DNA from: Alphaproteobacteria bacterium
GTDB lineage: Bacteria; Pseudomonadota; Alphaproteobacteria; Rhodobacterales; Rhodobacteraceae
DNA: 64,000 nt
Direction: 5' to 3'
NCBI GenBank assembly: GCA_030428355.1
Contig: JAUIBL010000002.1
Coordinates: 62,001 to 126,000 of the forward strand
Numbering within the stretch: position 1 is the stretch's first letter; the number at the start of each line of letters is the position of its first letter. The notes under the pieces are model-generated. The model did no database searches. It was not told the origin of the DNA and saw nothing but the letters and a program-made list of their open reading frames with translations. This document shows, in pieces, positions 57,818 through 64,000 of this stretch. A program made the position numbers and the translations under genes.

Positions 57818-58352
57818 GCCGCCTCCCGAACAACCTTCGCGCCCGGTATTCGACACGGGTTTCTACATTCTTGCAGTCTCGGCCCTCGCCGCAGGCGCAT
57901 TGGTTGTGTTGTTCAAGGGTTGGGACCGCGCACTCGCTATCGCCCGGGACGAGATGCTGTTCATGGCGGTACTTGCCCCCAAGATCGCGGCGGGCATGTT
58001 CATCGCGGCCACGCTGCCGCTCTTGATGCCGCGGGACAAGGTGGCGATCTGGATCGGACGGGAAAGCGGCATGCGTGGGTTGCTGCTGGCGGCCTTTGCC
58101 GGCGCGGCCATCCCCGGCGGCCCGGCCATGACCTTTCCGCTTGCGGCAAGTTTCGGTCTGGTCGGCGCAGACATCGGGGCCATCATGGCTTTTGTGACAA
58201 GCTGGGCGCTGCTCAGTCTGAACCGGACACTGATCTGGGAGTTTTCGTTCCTGCCGGTAGACCTTGTCTGGTGGCGCGTGCTTTTGTGCCTGCCGTTCCC
58301 GATCCTCATCGGCCTCGCCGCGCGCGCGGTCTTCGGAGGACGGGACGCGTGA
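57789..58352 (+). CDS. small permease-like membrane protein A
   Basis: A 187-residue membrane protein with four to five hydrophobic segments. Its signature is [20 protein letters not shown] followed by [13 protein letters not shown] and a WEF motif. The next gene carries the same pattern, so the two are paralogous halves. They resemble UPF0718/ArsP-type permeases only loosely. The start may be this ATG, overlapping the transferase by 29 bases, or the TTG at 57798. A transport role for a product of the phn pathway is inferred from position. Confidence 0.7.
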   Translation: MPSLKNTAAEPPPEQPSRPVFDTGFYILAVSALAAGALVVLFKGWDRALAIARDEMLFMAVLAPKIAAGMFIAATLPLLMPRDKVAIWIGRESGMRGLLLAAFAGAAIPGGPAMTFPLAASFGLVGADIGAIMAFVTSWALLSLNRTLIWEFSFLPVDLVWWRVLLCLPFPILIGLAARAVFGGRDA

Positions 58353-58831
58353 ACATCCTGATCGGTACGGTTCTGCTGGGCGCGGTTGCGCTGTGGCTCT
58401 ACGCGAGATTGCCCAATGCCGAATGGCGCGCCGCCGGGATGGCGAATGCGTGGCGCATGGCGCAGTTCACCGCGCCTCGGATCGTTGTGGCTCTTCTGGG
58501 GGCCGGGTTCTTTGCCGAGCTGCTGCCCCCCGAGCAGGTGCGCGCACTTTTCGGAGAGGGGGCGGGTTTGTCCGGGGTGCTGCTGGCAATTGCCTTGGGT
58601 CCCATCACGCCGGGTGGCGCTTTTGTGGCTTTTGCGGTGGGGGCGGCGGCACTCAAGGCGGGGGCCACATCGAGCCTAGTCGTCACCTATGTCACCGCGT
58701 GGTCGCTATTTTCCGCCTCGCGGTTCCTGGCGTACGAGCTGCCGCTGATGGGTCGGCAATTGGCGCTGCGTCGGTTGCTGTTGTGCCTCCCGGTGCCGTT
58801 TCTGATTGCCGGAGCTGCGCATGTCGTTTGA
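58349..58831 (+). CDS. small permease-like membrane protein B
   Basis: A 160-residue membrane protein. TPGGAFVAFAVGAAALKAGA, YVTAWSLFSASR and a YEL motif parallel the preceding protein ([30 protein letters not shown]). The start is GTG overlapping the previous stop (GTGA). The close coupling suggests a 1:1 heterodimer. Substrate unknown. Confidence 0.7.
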   Translation: MNILIGTVLLGAVALWLYARLPNAEWRAAGMANAWRMAQFTAPRIVVALLGAGFFAELLPPEQVRALFGEGAGLSGVLLAIALGPITPGGAFVAFAVGAAALKAGATSSLVVTYVTAWSLFSASRFLAYELPLMGRQLALRRLLLCLPVPFLIAGAAHVV

Positions 58832-59375
58832 AACCGGCCTACTGATGCGTCCGATCGAAACACCGCGGCTGATCCTTGTGGCGCCCCAGGCACATCATCT
58901 GGAGGCATATGTCGCCTATTGTGCCAGTGCGCGGGCGCGGTTTGTCGGTGGGCCGTTCGATGCGGCCAAGGCTTTTGACAAACTCTGTTCCATGGCGGGC
59001 CACTGGACGCTGCGCGGCTTCGGCAGATATGTCATCACCCTCAAGGAAAGCGGGCAGGCCATCGGGCATGTCGGGGCGTTGCAGATCGACGATGCAGAAC
59101 TGCCGGAGATGACGTGGACGTTGTGGCCGGATGACGCCGAAGGACGTGGCTACGCATTCGAAGCAGCCACGGCCTATCTGGCTCAAGCAAAACGGGCGGT
59201 TGGGGTCGATGAGATGTTGATCCGAATCGCGGCGGGAAATGCACGGTCAAGCAAACTTGCGGAACGATTGGGTGCGTCGGTCGACACAACGATCAAGGCG
59301 GCGGCTTGGATGGGGGATGGATTGACCTACCGCATCACTCTCCCCCAAGTATCAGACCCCGACGGTGCTGACTGA
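58821..59375 (+). CDS. GNAT family N-acetyltransferase
   Basis: A 184-residue acetyltransferase of the RimJ/RimL-like branch (IETPRLILVAPQAHHLEAYV; acetyl-CoA region AEGRGYAFEAATAYLAQAKR; RIAAGNARSSKLAERLGAS). The ATG at 58821 follows GGAG and overlaps the previous gene by 11 bases; a Met at 58845 is a possible alternative. PhnO, an aminophosphonate acetyltransferase, also belongs to the GNAT fold, so an analogous role is possible, though this is not a PhnO orthologue by eye. Confidence 0.82.
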   Translation: MSFETGLLMRPIETPRLILVAPQAHHLEAYVAYCASARARFVGGPFDAAKAFDKLCSMAGHWTLRGFGRYVITLKESGQAIGHVGALQIDDAELPEMTWTLWPDDAEGRGYAFEAATAYLAQAKRAVGVDEMLIRIAAGNARSSKLAERLGASVDTTIKAAAWMGDGLTYRITLPQVSDPDGAD

Positions 59376-59386
59376 GCAAGATCGTG

Positions 59387-59575
59387 TCAGCCTTTTGCGC
59401 TGACGATCCAGTTGCGGATTTTTTCCTTGGGGGCGCCGGAAAATTCGGCGGATTTCGTGTCGTCGAAAATGTGTTTTCGCGGATCGAACACCCGAGGCGA
59501 TCTGGCCGATTTTTCCTGAATCCAAACAGCGATGACCTGCTGCGTTTCGTCAAGCTCTGCAATGTAACACGTCAT
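59387..59575 (-). CDS. small conserved-looking hypothetical protein
   Basis: A 62-residue soluble frame (MTCYIAELDETQQVIAVWIQ at the start; ending KEKIRNWIVSAKG). Composition is protein-like, with alternating hydrophobic residues and balanced charge, and it occupies a 287-base gap that is otherwise free of coding. It converges with the GNAT gene. No family recognised; it could still be spurious. Confidence 0.45.
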   Translation of the reverse strand: MTCYIAELDETQQVIAVWIQEKSARSPRVFDPRKHIFDDTKSAEFSGAPKEKIRNWIVSAKG

Positions 59576-59662
59576 ACACGCCGCCGTATCTGGTCTTGAA
59601 CACTTCAGGACCGTACGGCGGCGGATTTCGATTCGGCAAGGTCGACCATCAGGTCGACCCTG

Positions 59663-60478
59663 TCATACGACAAGGCCCAGCTCGGATAGGTATCTGTAAC
59701 CAATTGGAATATGGTCTTTATTCCGCAGCTCGAGGACAAGATGTGGGGCACTTTGACACTCTGCAAGCGCACGGAAAACGGCGATCCATTCGATCTCGCC
59801 TTCTCCCGGTGCCCAATGCCGGTCAGCATGACCGTCGACATCCTGCAGATGCACATGGGCCAGTTGGTCGCCCGCGTCTCGGACGAAATCCTCGACCGGT
59901 GGGGCGCCGGACATGCGGCGGGCAAGCTGCGCGTGGCCGGTGTCGATGGACAGTGCAATGGCCTTGGAGCCAAAACTGTCCAACATGGCGCGGCGTGTTT
60001 CGGGGCGCACATCTTGGATGTTCTCGATCACGAGGGTCTGACCGGCCGCTTCGGCCGCCTTTACAACCGGGCGCAGGGTGGCATGGATCCGGTCCAGCTT
60101 GGCTTCTGCATAGCCTTTCCAACTGAAGACATTGTTCTGGAACCACAGCGTATAGGGGGAATGCAGCACCATCTGGCGTGCCCCGATCCGGTCCGCAGCT
60201 TCAAGCGCCTTGAGAAGGCGGGCCGTTATCAGCGGTTGCAGTTCCGGGTCCTTGTTGTCGATGTCCAGCCCTTCGAACGGGCCGTGGATGCCGACGCGGC
60301 CTGTATGCCCGTCCAGAGCCGCCTTTACGGCTGCGATGCGGTCCTCGTATTCGGTCGTGAGGGCGGTATGGGACATGAAATCCTGAATTTCGATGTCGCG
60401 GTCTGCGTCGAACAGCCAATCGCGGTGATCCGCGATCTCGGCGGCTTTGAGGCAGGCTCCGATCTTGAGCGGGGTCAT
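59663..60478 (-). CDS. sugar phosphate isomerase/epimerase-like TIM-barrel protein
   Basis: A 271-residue AP-endonuclease-2-like barrel (KIGACLKAAEIADHRDWLFD; GRVGIHGPFEGLD; MVLHSPYT; LVIENIQDVRPE; SIDTGHAQLARRM; LAHVHLQDVDGHADRHWAPG). Metal ligands fit His, Glu, Asp and His of xylose-isomerase-type barrels. The start at 60478 follows AAGGAGA. It lies downstream of the second phnM in a unit with a PhnF-type site, so action on a sugar-phosphate from the phn pathway is likely. Confidence 0.83.
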   Translation of the reverse strand: MTPLKIGACLKAAEIADHRDWLFDADRDIEIQDFMSHTALTTEYEDRIAAVKAALDGHTGRVGIHGPFEGLDIDNKDPELQPLITARLLKALEAADRIGARQMVLHSPYTLWFQNNVFSWKGYAEAKLDRIHATLRPVVKAAEAAGQTLVIENIQDVRPETRRAMLDSFGSKAIALSIDTGHAQLARRMSGAPPVEDFVRDAGDQLAHVHLQDVDGHADRHWAPGEGEIEWIAVFRALAECQSAPHLVLELRNKDHIPIGYRYLSELGLVV

Positions 60479-60515
60479 GCGGGCGTCTCCTTGAAGCATG
60501 GTCTGCAGTCAGGTC

Positions 60516-60547
60516 GTCATGGCACGGCACTGCAACCGCGCCATGAC
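60516..60547 (-). repeat. inverted repeat between the second phnM and the TIM-barrel gene
   Basis: GTCATGGC (60516-60523) and GCCATGAC (60540-60547) form perfect arms, extendable by CGG/CCG with one bulge, in the 76-base gap between the two genes. There is no T-run, so it is more likely an mRNA-stabilising or attenuating structure than a terminator. Confidence 0.5.
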
Positions 60548-60554
60548 AGAGGGT

Positions 60555-61763
60555 TTATCCTGCGGGGTGGCCACGATAGGCTGGGCGTCCCGCCACCCAT
60601 GTGCCGCGAATGGCCGGCGGATGACCGTCGGGCCAATCCACCAGCACGAGATCGGCGCGGTTGCCGACGGCGATCTGACCGCGATCCGTCAGGTTCATGG
60701 CCCGTGCTGGCCCGGACGACACCAGCGACCAAAGGCGCAGACGGTCGGCGCGGCGGTCAGCGTCCAGACGGGACACGGCCGCGAGCATCGCGGGGTAGAA
60801 GTAATCCGAGGCCAGCGCATCGCAGAGCCCCGCCTCGACCATGTCGCCCGCGGCCAGAGAGCCGATATGGCTGCCCCCGCGCGCGGCATTCGGCGCGCCG
60901 AAGATGATCGTGTCGCCATGGGCGCGCGCAGCCTCGGCAGCTTCCAGCACCATCGGGAATTCGGCCACGCAGGCACCCCGGTCGCGGAACCAGGCGCGGG
61001 TTTCGGCGCGGGTGTCGTCATGGCTGAGCATCGGCGCGCCTTTTGCGCGGGCCATCGCCGCGACGGTTTCGATGGCATTCGGCACGTCACTGCGCCGGTC
61101 CCAGACCTCCCCCAGCAGGGCGATGTAATCGTCCTCGCTGATGCCCGAGCGATGGGCCTTGGACGCCGTGCGTTTGCGCATGCGGTCATCATCGAGTTCG
61201 GCCACCGTGAAATCCGGGCTGAATTCGAACGCGCGATCCTGGATCGGCACGTCATAGGCCCGCATGGTCATCGAGGTGTGATCGTTGAAGGCGACCGACG
61301 GCAGCAGCGGTGCGTCCAGCGCCCATTCGATTGTTTCGAGCGCCTCGAACGCGAAGGTTTCCCAGCGCAGTTGCACGCGGTTCTCGACCAACAGCCGTGG
61401 GGCGAGATCGCGGATCGCCTGCATGACCTCACGGCCTCGTGCCACATCCCGCAAGCCCGGTTCCCAGCCCAGCGTAATGGCGTGATAGGCCGTGGCGATC
61501 CCGTTTGTGGCGAGCTGGCGGTCGGTGTCGAGGACGGCGGCTTCGGTTGGGAAGAACACGCCGGGTCGGGGCATCAACTGCCGTTCGAACGCATCTCCAT
61601 GCGCGTCGATCAGGGCAGGGGCCAGAATGAGACCGTGCGCGTCGATCACCTCGCCCTGCACCGGGCCACCGATCTCGGCGATGCAGCCATCTGCGATGGT
61701 GACGGTGGTGTCGTGGATGCCATCCGGCAGGTAGACGCGTGCGCCTGCAAAGGTCTGTATCAC
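60555..61763 (-). CDS. second PhnM-like amidohydrolase
   Basis: A 402-residue paralogue of PhnM. Motifs: ALIDAHGDAFERQLMPRPGV (closer to the E. coli form PRPKVDW than the first copy), FNDHTSMTMRAYD, MLSHDDTRAETRAWF, AEFPMVLEAAEAAR, FGAPNAARGGSHIGSLAAGD and LASDYFYPAMLA. The start is taken as GTG at 61763 after AAGGAAG; the frame is open 30 codons further. It is convergent to the main phn operon. Confidence 0.85.
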   Translation of the reverse strand: MIQTFAGARVYLPDGIHDTTVTIADGCIAEIGGPVQGEVIDAHGLILAPALIDAHGDAFERQLMPRPGVFFPTEAAVLDTDRQLATNGIATAYHAITLGWEPGLRDVARGREVMQAIRDLAPRLLVENRVQLRWETFAFEALETIEWALDAPLLPSVAFNDHTSMTMRAYDVPIQDRAFEFSPDFTVAELDDDRMRKRTASKAHRSGISEDDYIALLGEVWDRRSDVPNAIETVAAMARAKGAPMLSHDDTRAETRAWFRDRGACVAEFPMVLEAAEAARAHGDTIIFGAPNAARGGSHIGSLAAGDMVEAGLCDALASDYFYPAMLAAVSRLDADRRADRLRLWSLVSSGPARAMNLTDRGQIAVGNRADLVLVDWPDGHPPAIRGTWVAGRPAYRGHPAG

Positions 61764-62115
61764 CAGATCTTCCTTCCCAAATCTCTTCGTCAGGACCTTA
61801 GAGCTGCATAGGCGTACCGTCGCGCACAAGAGACGCGCCTTGTTCCCGTCCACCTTTCAGGAATCATGAGGGTCCCGTGTGTTCATTCGTCCGGATGAAT
61901 CGCCGAAAGCTGTGGCAGTCTCTCAACGCTTTGATGACGTGTTTGTAACATCGTGCAAGTTGTGTCGCGCCGACGAGGCGTCCCATATCCATCCGGCTTG
62001 GGTCGGCGCGGCGGACGGGCTCGTGTCCATCGAAAAGGCTCATCTGGTTTGCCCTTCAACCTGGACGCTGTCGGAGGTCGCCACGACATGCGGGTGTGCA
62101 GGCCTATTCGAACTG
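61764..62115. other. 352-base gap with a PhnF-type site
   Basis: This stretch separates the second phnM from the 3' end of the LysR gene. It contains the operator-like element at 61882-61899 and presumably the phnM promoter on the minus strand. Open frames here on the plus strand are not protein-like and run into the antisense of the LysR gene. No RNA gene or repeat was recognised. Confidence 0.5.
61882..61899. promoter_or_regulatory. PhnF-type operator 3, variant spacing
   Basis: TTCATTCGTCCGGATGAA has 8-base arms with one mismatch around TC. Relative to the two perfect operators the centre is longer, while both arms and the following CGCC are the same as before phnC. It is about 120 bases upstream of the second phnM start. 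Confidence 0.6.
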
Positions 62116-63048
62116 TCATTTTGCGATTTCCCGTTCGATGTCGTCCTGCATGCGGATCACGGCGGCTTCCAGATCCGAGATGAAGGCGCGGGCGGCCAGA
62201 GACTGCGTTGCGTAGCCGGGTGTGAGGATCGACACCCGGTTGGAAATGCGCGGGCGGAACCTTCGGATAGCAAGCTGTTGGCCCTCGGGCGCAACCATCA
62301 GATGCCCATAGGCGGTGATCATGTCGCAGACCATCACGCACAATCCCTCGGCCACGAACTGCAACCCCGGCAGGAAAGTCCGCAGCTCCAGACGTTTGTT
62401 GAACCTGCATCCCGCCTCGTGAAACGCCGCTTCCGTCTGCACGGCGGTGCTGTGTTCATTGAACAGAACCGCCATCGGTCGACCGTCAAGGTCCTGCGGC
62501 GTGATCACGGCGCTGCGGGCCAGCGGATCGTCCGGAGGAAGCACGCAGACACATTCAAGGTCATGGTCGGTCTGATGGATCGACGCGCGCGGGCGCGGTG
62601 TTTCCGCAAAACCCACGTCGAATTGCTGCGCCGCGATCAGGTCTTCGATCACGTCCGAAGAGCGCATGATCAACGCAACGTCGAGATCGTCCTTCCCGCG
62701 CAGAAACCGGGTCAGCAGCCGGGGCAGAAACACGCTTGATGCGGCAGGATGGCAGGCAACCTTGAGCTTGCCCGATTGCAGGCCGCTCATCCGTTCAAGC
62801 GTTCGCTCGGTTCTTTCGACCCGTCCGAGGATGTCTTCGCATTCTTCCAGGAAGAAATGGGCTTCCGGCGTTGGGGTCAGCTTGCCCTGCGTGCGGACAA
62901 AAAGCGCGAACCCCAACTGGTCCTCCAGCGTCTGCACCATGGTCGACACTGCAGGTTGGGTCCGACCGACCGCACGCGCAGCCTGGCTGATGGAGCCCGA
63001 CCGCATCACTTCGCGAAAGGTCGACAATTGGCGCAGAGACAGGTGCAT
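62116..63048 (-). CDS. LysR family transcriptional regulator next to a TRAP transporter
   Basis: A 310-residue LysR protein: MHLSLRQLSTFREVMRSGSI, SQAARAVGRTQPAVSTMVQT, then the effector domain (SGKLKVACHPAASSVFLPRL). It is divergent from the TRAP genes with a 113-base gap that contains an inverted repeat, the standard arrangement for control of a solute transporter by its substrate or product. Confidence 0.9.
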   Translation of the reverse strand: MHLSLRQLSTFREVMRSGSISQAARAVGRTQPAVSTMVQTLEDQLGFALFVRTQGKLTPTPEAHFFLEECEDILGRVERTERTLERMSGLQSGKLKVACHPAASSVFLPRLLTRFLRGKDDLDVALIMRSSDVIEDLIAAQQFDVGFAETPRPRASIHQTDHDLECVCVLPPDDPLARSAVITPQDLDGRPMAVLFNEHSTAVQTEAAFHEAGCRFNKRLELRTFLPGLQFVAEGLCVMVCDMITAYGHLMVAPEGQQLAIRRFRPRISNRVSILTPGYATQSLAARAFISDLEAAVIRMQDDIEREIAK

Positions 63049-63053
63049 GGGTA

Positions 63054-63105
63054 GGTATAAATTCAGTTGATGATGTCAGAGATATTATCAAATTGATTTT
63101 ATACC
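63054..63105. promoter_or_regulatory. inverted repeats in the LysR-TRAP promoter
   Basis: GGTATAAA (63054-63061) is repeated inverted as TTTATACC (63098-63105). Inside, ATCAAATTGAT (63087-63097) is an 11-base palindrome. The AT-rich region begins 6 bases before the LysR start and is about 60-100 bases before the TRAP start; LysR binding is inferred. Confidence 0.5.
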
Positions 63106-63161
63106 CTCTGTCCAGTCAGAACTGCCCAAACCCACGCATCATCGTGTGGGGTGGGGGACAG

Positions 63162-63632
63162 ATGGACAGTTTTGCGAAATATCTGCTGACAGCTCTGATC
63201 TGCATTGTTGCACTGGGCCAATTCGTTCAGGTCATCACGCGTTACGTGCTGCAGGTTCCTGTGATGGGTCTTGAAGAGACCATGCTCTACCCGACGCTGT
63301 GGCTCTATATTCTCGGCTCGGTCAACGCCTCGCGAGAAAACACCCATATCCGGGCCAACGTGCTTGAGATCTTCATCAAGACCGACCGTGGTCACACCGT
63401 GCTGGCCATTATCGGCGAGATCATCAGCCTGATCGTCGGGCTGTGGTTGCTAAGCTGGGCGTGGGATTACACCCGGTATGCCTGGCGGGTCTGGCGGGAA
63501 AGCCCGACGCTCTACATCCCGACCTTCTATTCCGACATCGCGCTTCTGACGGGGTTGGGCCTGATGATGGTCTACACCGCGTGGCACCTGTGGCGGCACA
63601 TCCGCAGCCTGCGTACGGGAGACGTGGCATGA
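63162..63632 (+). CDS. dctQ: TRAP transporter small permease (DctQ)
   Basis: A 156-residue four-helix membrane protein: LLTALICIVALGQFVQVITR, MGLEETMLYPTLWLYILG, LAIIGEIISLIVGLWLLSWA and IALLTGLGLMMVYTAWHLW. The acidic EE pair and the following HIRANVLE segment are typical of DctQ. ATGA overlap couples it to DctM. The substrate-binding DctP is not in view. Confidence 0.9.
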   Translation: MDSFAKYLLTALICIVALGQFVQVITRYVLQVPVMGLEETMLYPTLWLYILGSVNASRENTHIRANVLEIFIKTDRGHTVLAIIGEIISLIVGLWLLSWAWDYTRYAWRVWRESPTLYIPTFYSDIALLTGLGLMMVYTAWHLWRHIRSLRTGDVA

Positions 63633-64000
63633 TCGAGATCGCACTTCTGGCCATTGCCGTTCTGGTGATCACGCTGACCCTCGGGGTGCCGTTGCCCTAC
63701 TGTTTCGGTGCGGCGCTGATGGTGATGTATTTCATCGGCGATGTGACCATGAAAGGCATGATGCTCTGGGGATTCCAGCAGTTGGGAAACCCCGTGCTTC
63801 TGGCGATCCCGCTCTTCGTCCTTGCCGGAACGATCATGTCCGAGAGCGGCATTGCCGCCTCGCTTTTGCGCTTCGTCAACGCGTTCATTGGCCATGTGCG
63901 GGGTGGTCTGGGTGTGGTCGCGGCCGTGTCCTGTGCGGTGATCGGGGCGATTTCCGGCTCGGGCCTGACCGGCATTGCAGCCATCGGGCCGCTGCTGATC
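63629..64000 (+). CDS. dctM: TRAP transporter large permease (DctM), 3' partial
   Basis: The first 124 codons of a DctM membrane protein, cut by the window end. It begins MIEIALLAIAVLVITLTLGV with VPLPYCFGAALMVMYF, then NPVLLAIPLFVLAGTIMSES and CAVIGAISGSGLTGIAAIGP, the conserved large-permease motif. It forms the transport channel with DctQ. Confidence 0.93.
   Translation, partial: MIEIALLAIAVLVITLTLGVPLPYCFGAALMVMYFIGDVTMKGMMLWGFQQLGNPVLLAIPLFVLAGTIMSESGIAASLLRFVNAFIGHVRGGLGVVAAVSCAVIGAISGSGLTGIAAIGPLLI

Noticed and set aside
61879-62739. 286-codon plus-strand frame over the operator and LysR gene
   Set aside because: Mostly antisense to the LysR gene and without family features.

Overview
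The window looks like a chromosomal segment of a high-GC alphaproteobacterium of the Rhodobacteraceae (Roseobacter/Rhodobacter) type. The reasons are the tightly overlapping operons with ATGA and TGATG junctions, the hydrogenase gene order hupTUV-hypF-hupSLC-hupDFGHJK-hypAB-hupR-hypCDE known from Rhodobacter, and the roseobacter-like catabolic content. Species cannot be fixed from the sequence. I saw no tRNA, rRNA, CRISPR array, insertion sequence or prophage.

Layout. (1) 1-2.2 kb: homogentisate dioxygenase (5' end outside the window) and fumarylacetoacetase, for tyrosine/phenylalanine breakdown. (2) 2.2-12.1 kb: an eight-gene minus-strand operon with a divergent bifunctional beta-oxidation gene. 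It matches the aerobic CoA-dependent anthranilate (2-aminobenzoyl-CoA) pathway, has its own MarR regulator, and carries a tandem MarR-type operator in the divergent promoter. (3) 12.1-26.3 kb: a polyamine/amine-related catabolic region. It holds a flavin monooxygenase, RidA, DUF1028, LysR, a trimethylamine-dehydrogenase-like enzyme, a PLP decarboxylase, an ArgE-like deacetylase, an AguB-like amidase, a Pot-type ABC transporter and an acetylpolyamine amidohydrolase. Three near-identical LysR-type boxes at constant spacing tie its transcription units into one probable regulon. (4) 26.4-27.4 kb: a peroxiredoxin and a VOC protein. (5) 27.4-46.7 kb: a complete uptake [NiFe]-hydrogenase locus (structural, maturation, H2-sensing and regulatory genes), all on the minus strand. 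The regulator HupR has lost AAA+ ATPase residues, and an extra 57-residue membrane protein lies between hupL and hupC.

(6) 46.9-61.8 kb: a phn (C-P lyase type) cluster, phnFGHIJKLM and phnCDEE, followed by a hexapeptide transferase, a two-gene permease-like pair and a GNAT. A convergent unit encodes a second PhnM and a TIM-barrel protein. PhnF-type palindromes precede phnF and phnC, and a variant lies upstream of the second phnM unit. The main anomaly of the window is PhnJ: the core protein is well conserved, but three of the four positions that hold the catalytic and Fe-S cysteines in E. coli PhnJ are Ser, Val and Gly, so the known radical-SAM C-P bond cleavage should not be possible. PhnI also departs from the usual sequence in one signature segment. 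This suggests a variant phosphonate or phosphoester complex with different chemistry. (7) 62.1-64 kb: a LysR regulator divergent from a TRAP transporter (DctQ, and DctM cut by the window end).

Together the genes suggest a nutritionally versatile heterotroph that scavenges aromatic amino acids, polyamines, hydrogen and organophosphorus compounds. Functions are assigned from recognisable motifs, recalled family sequences and gene context only; no database search was run.
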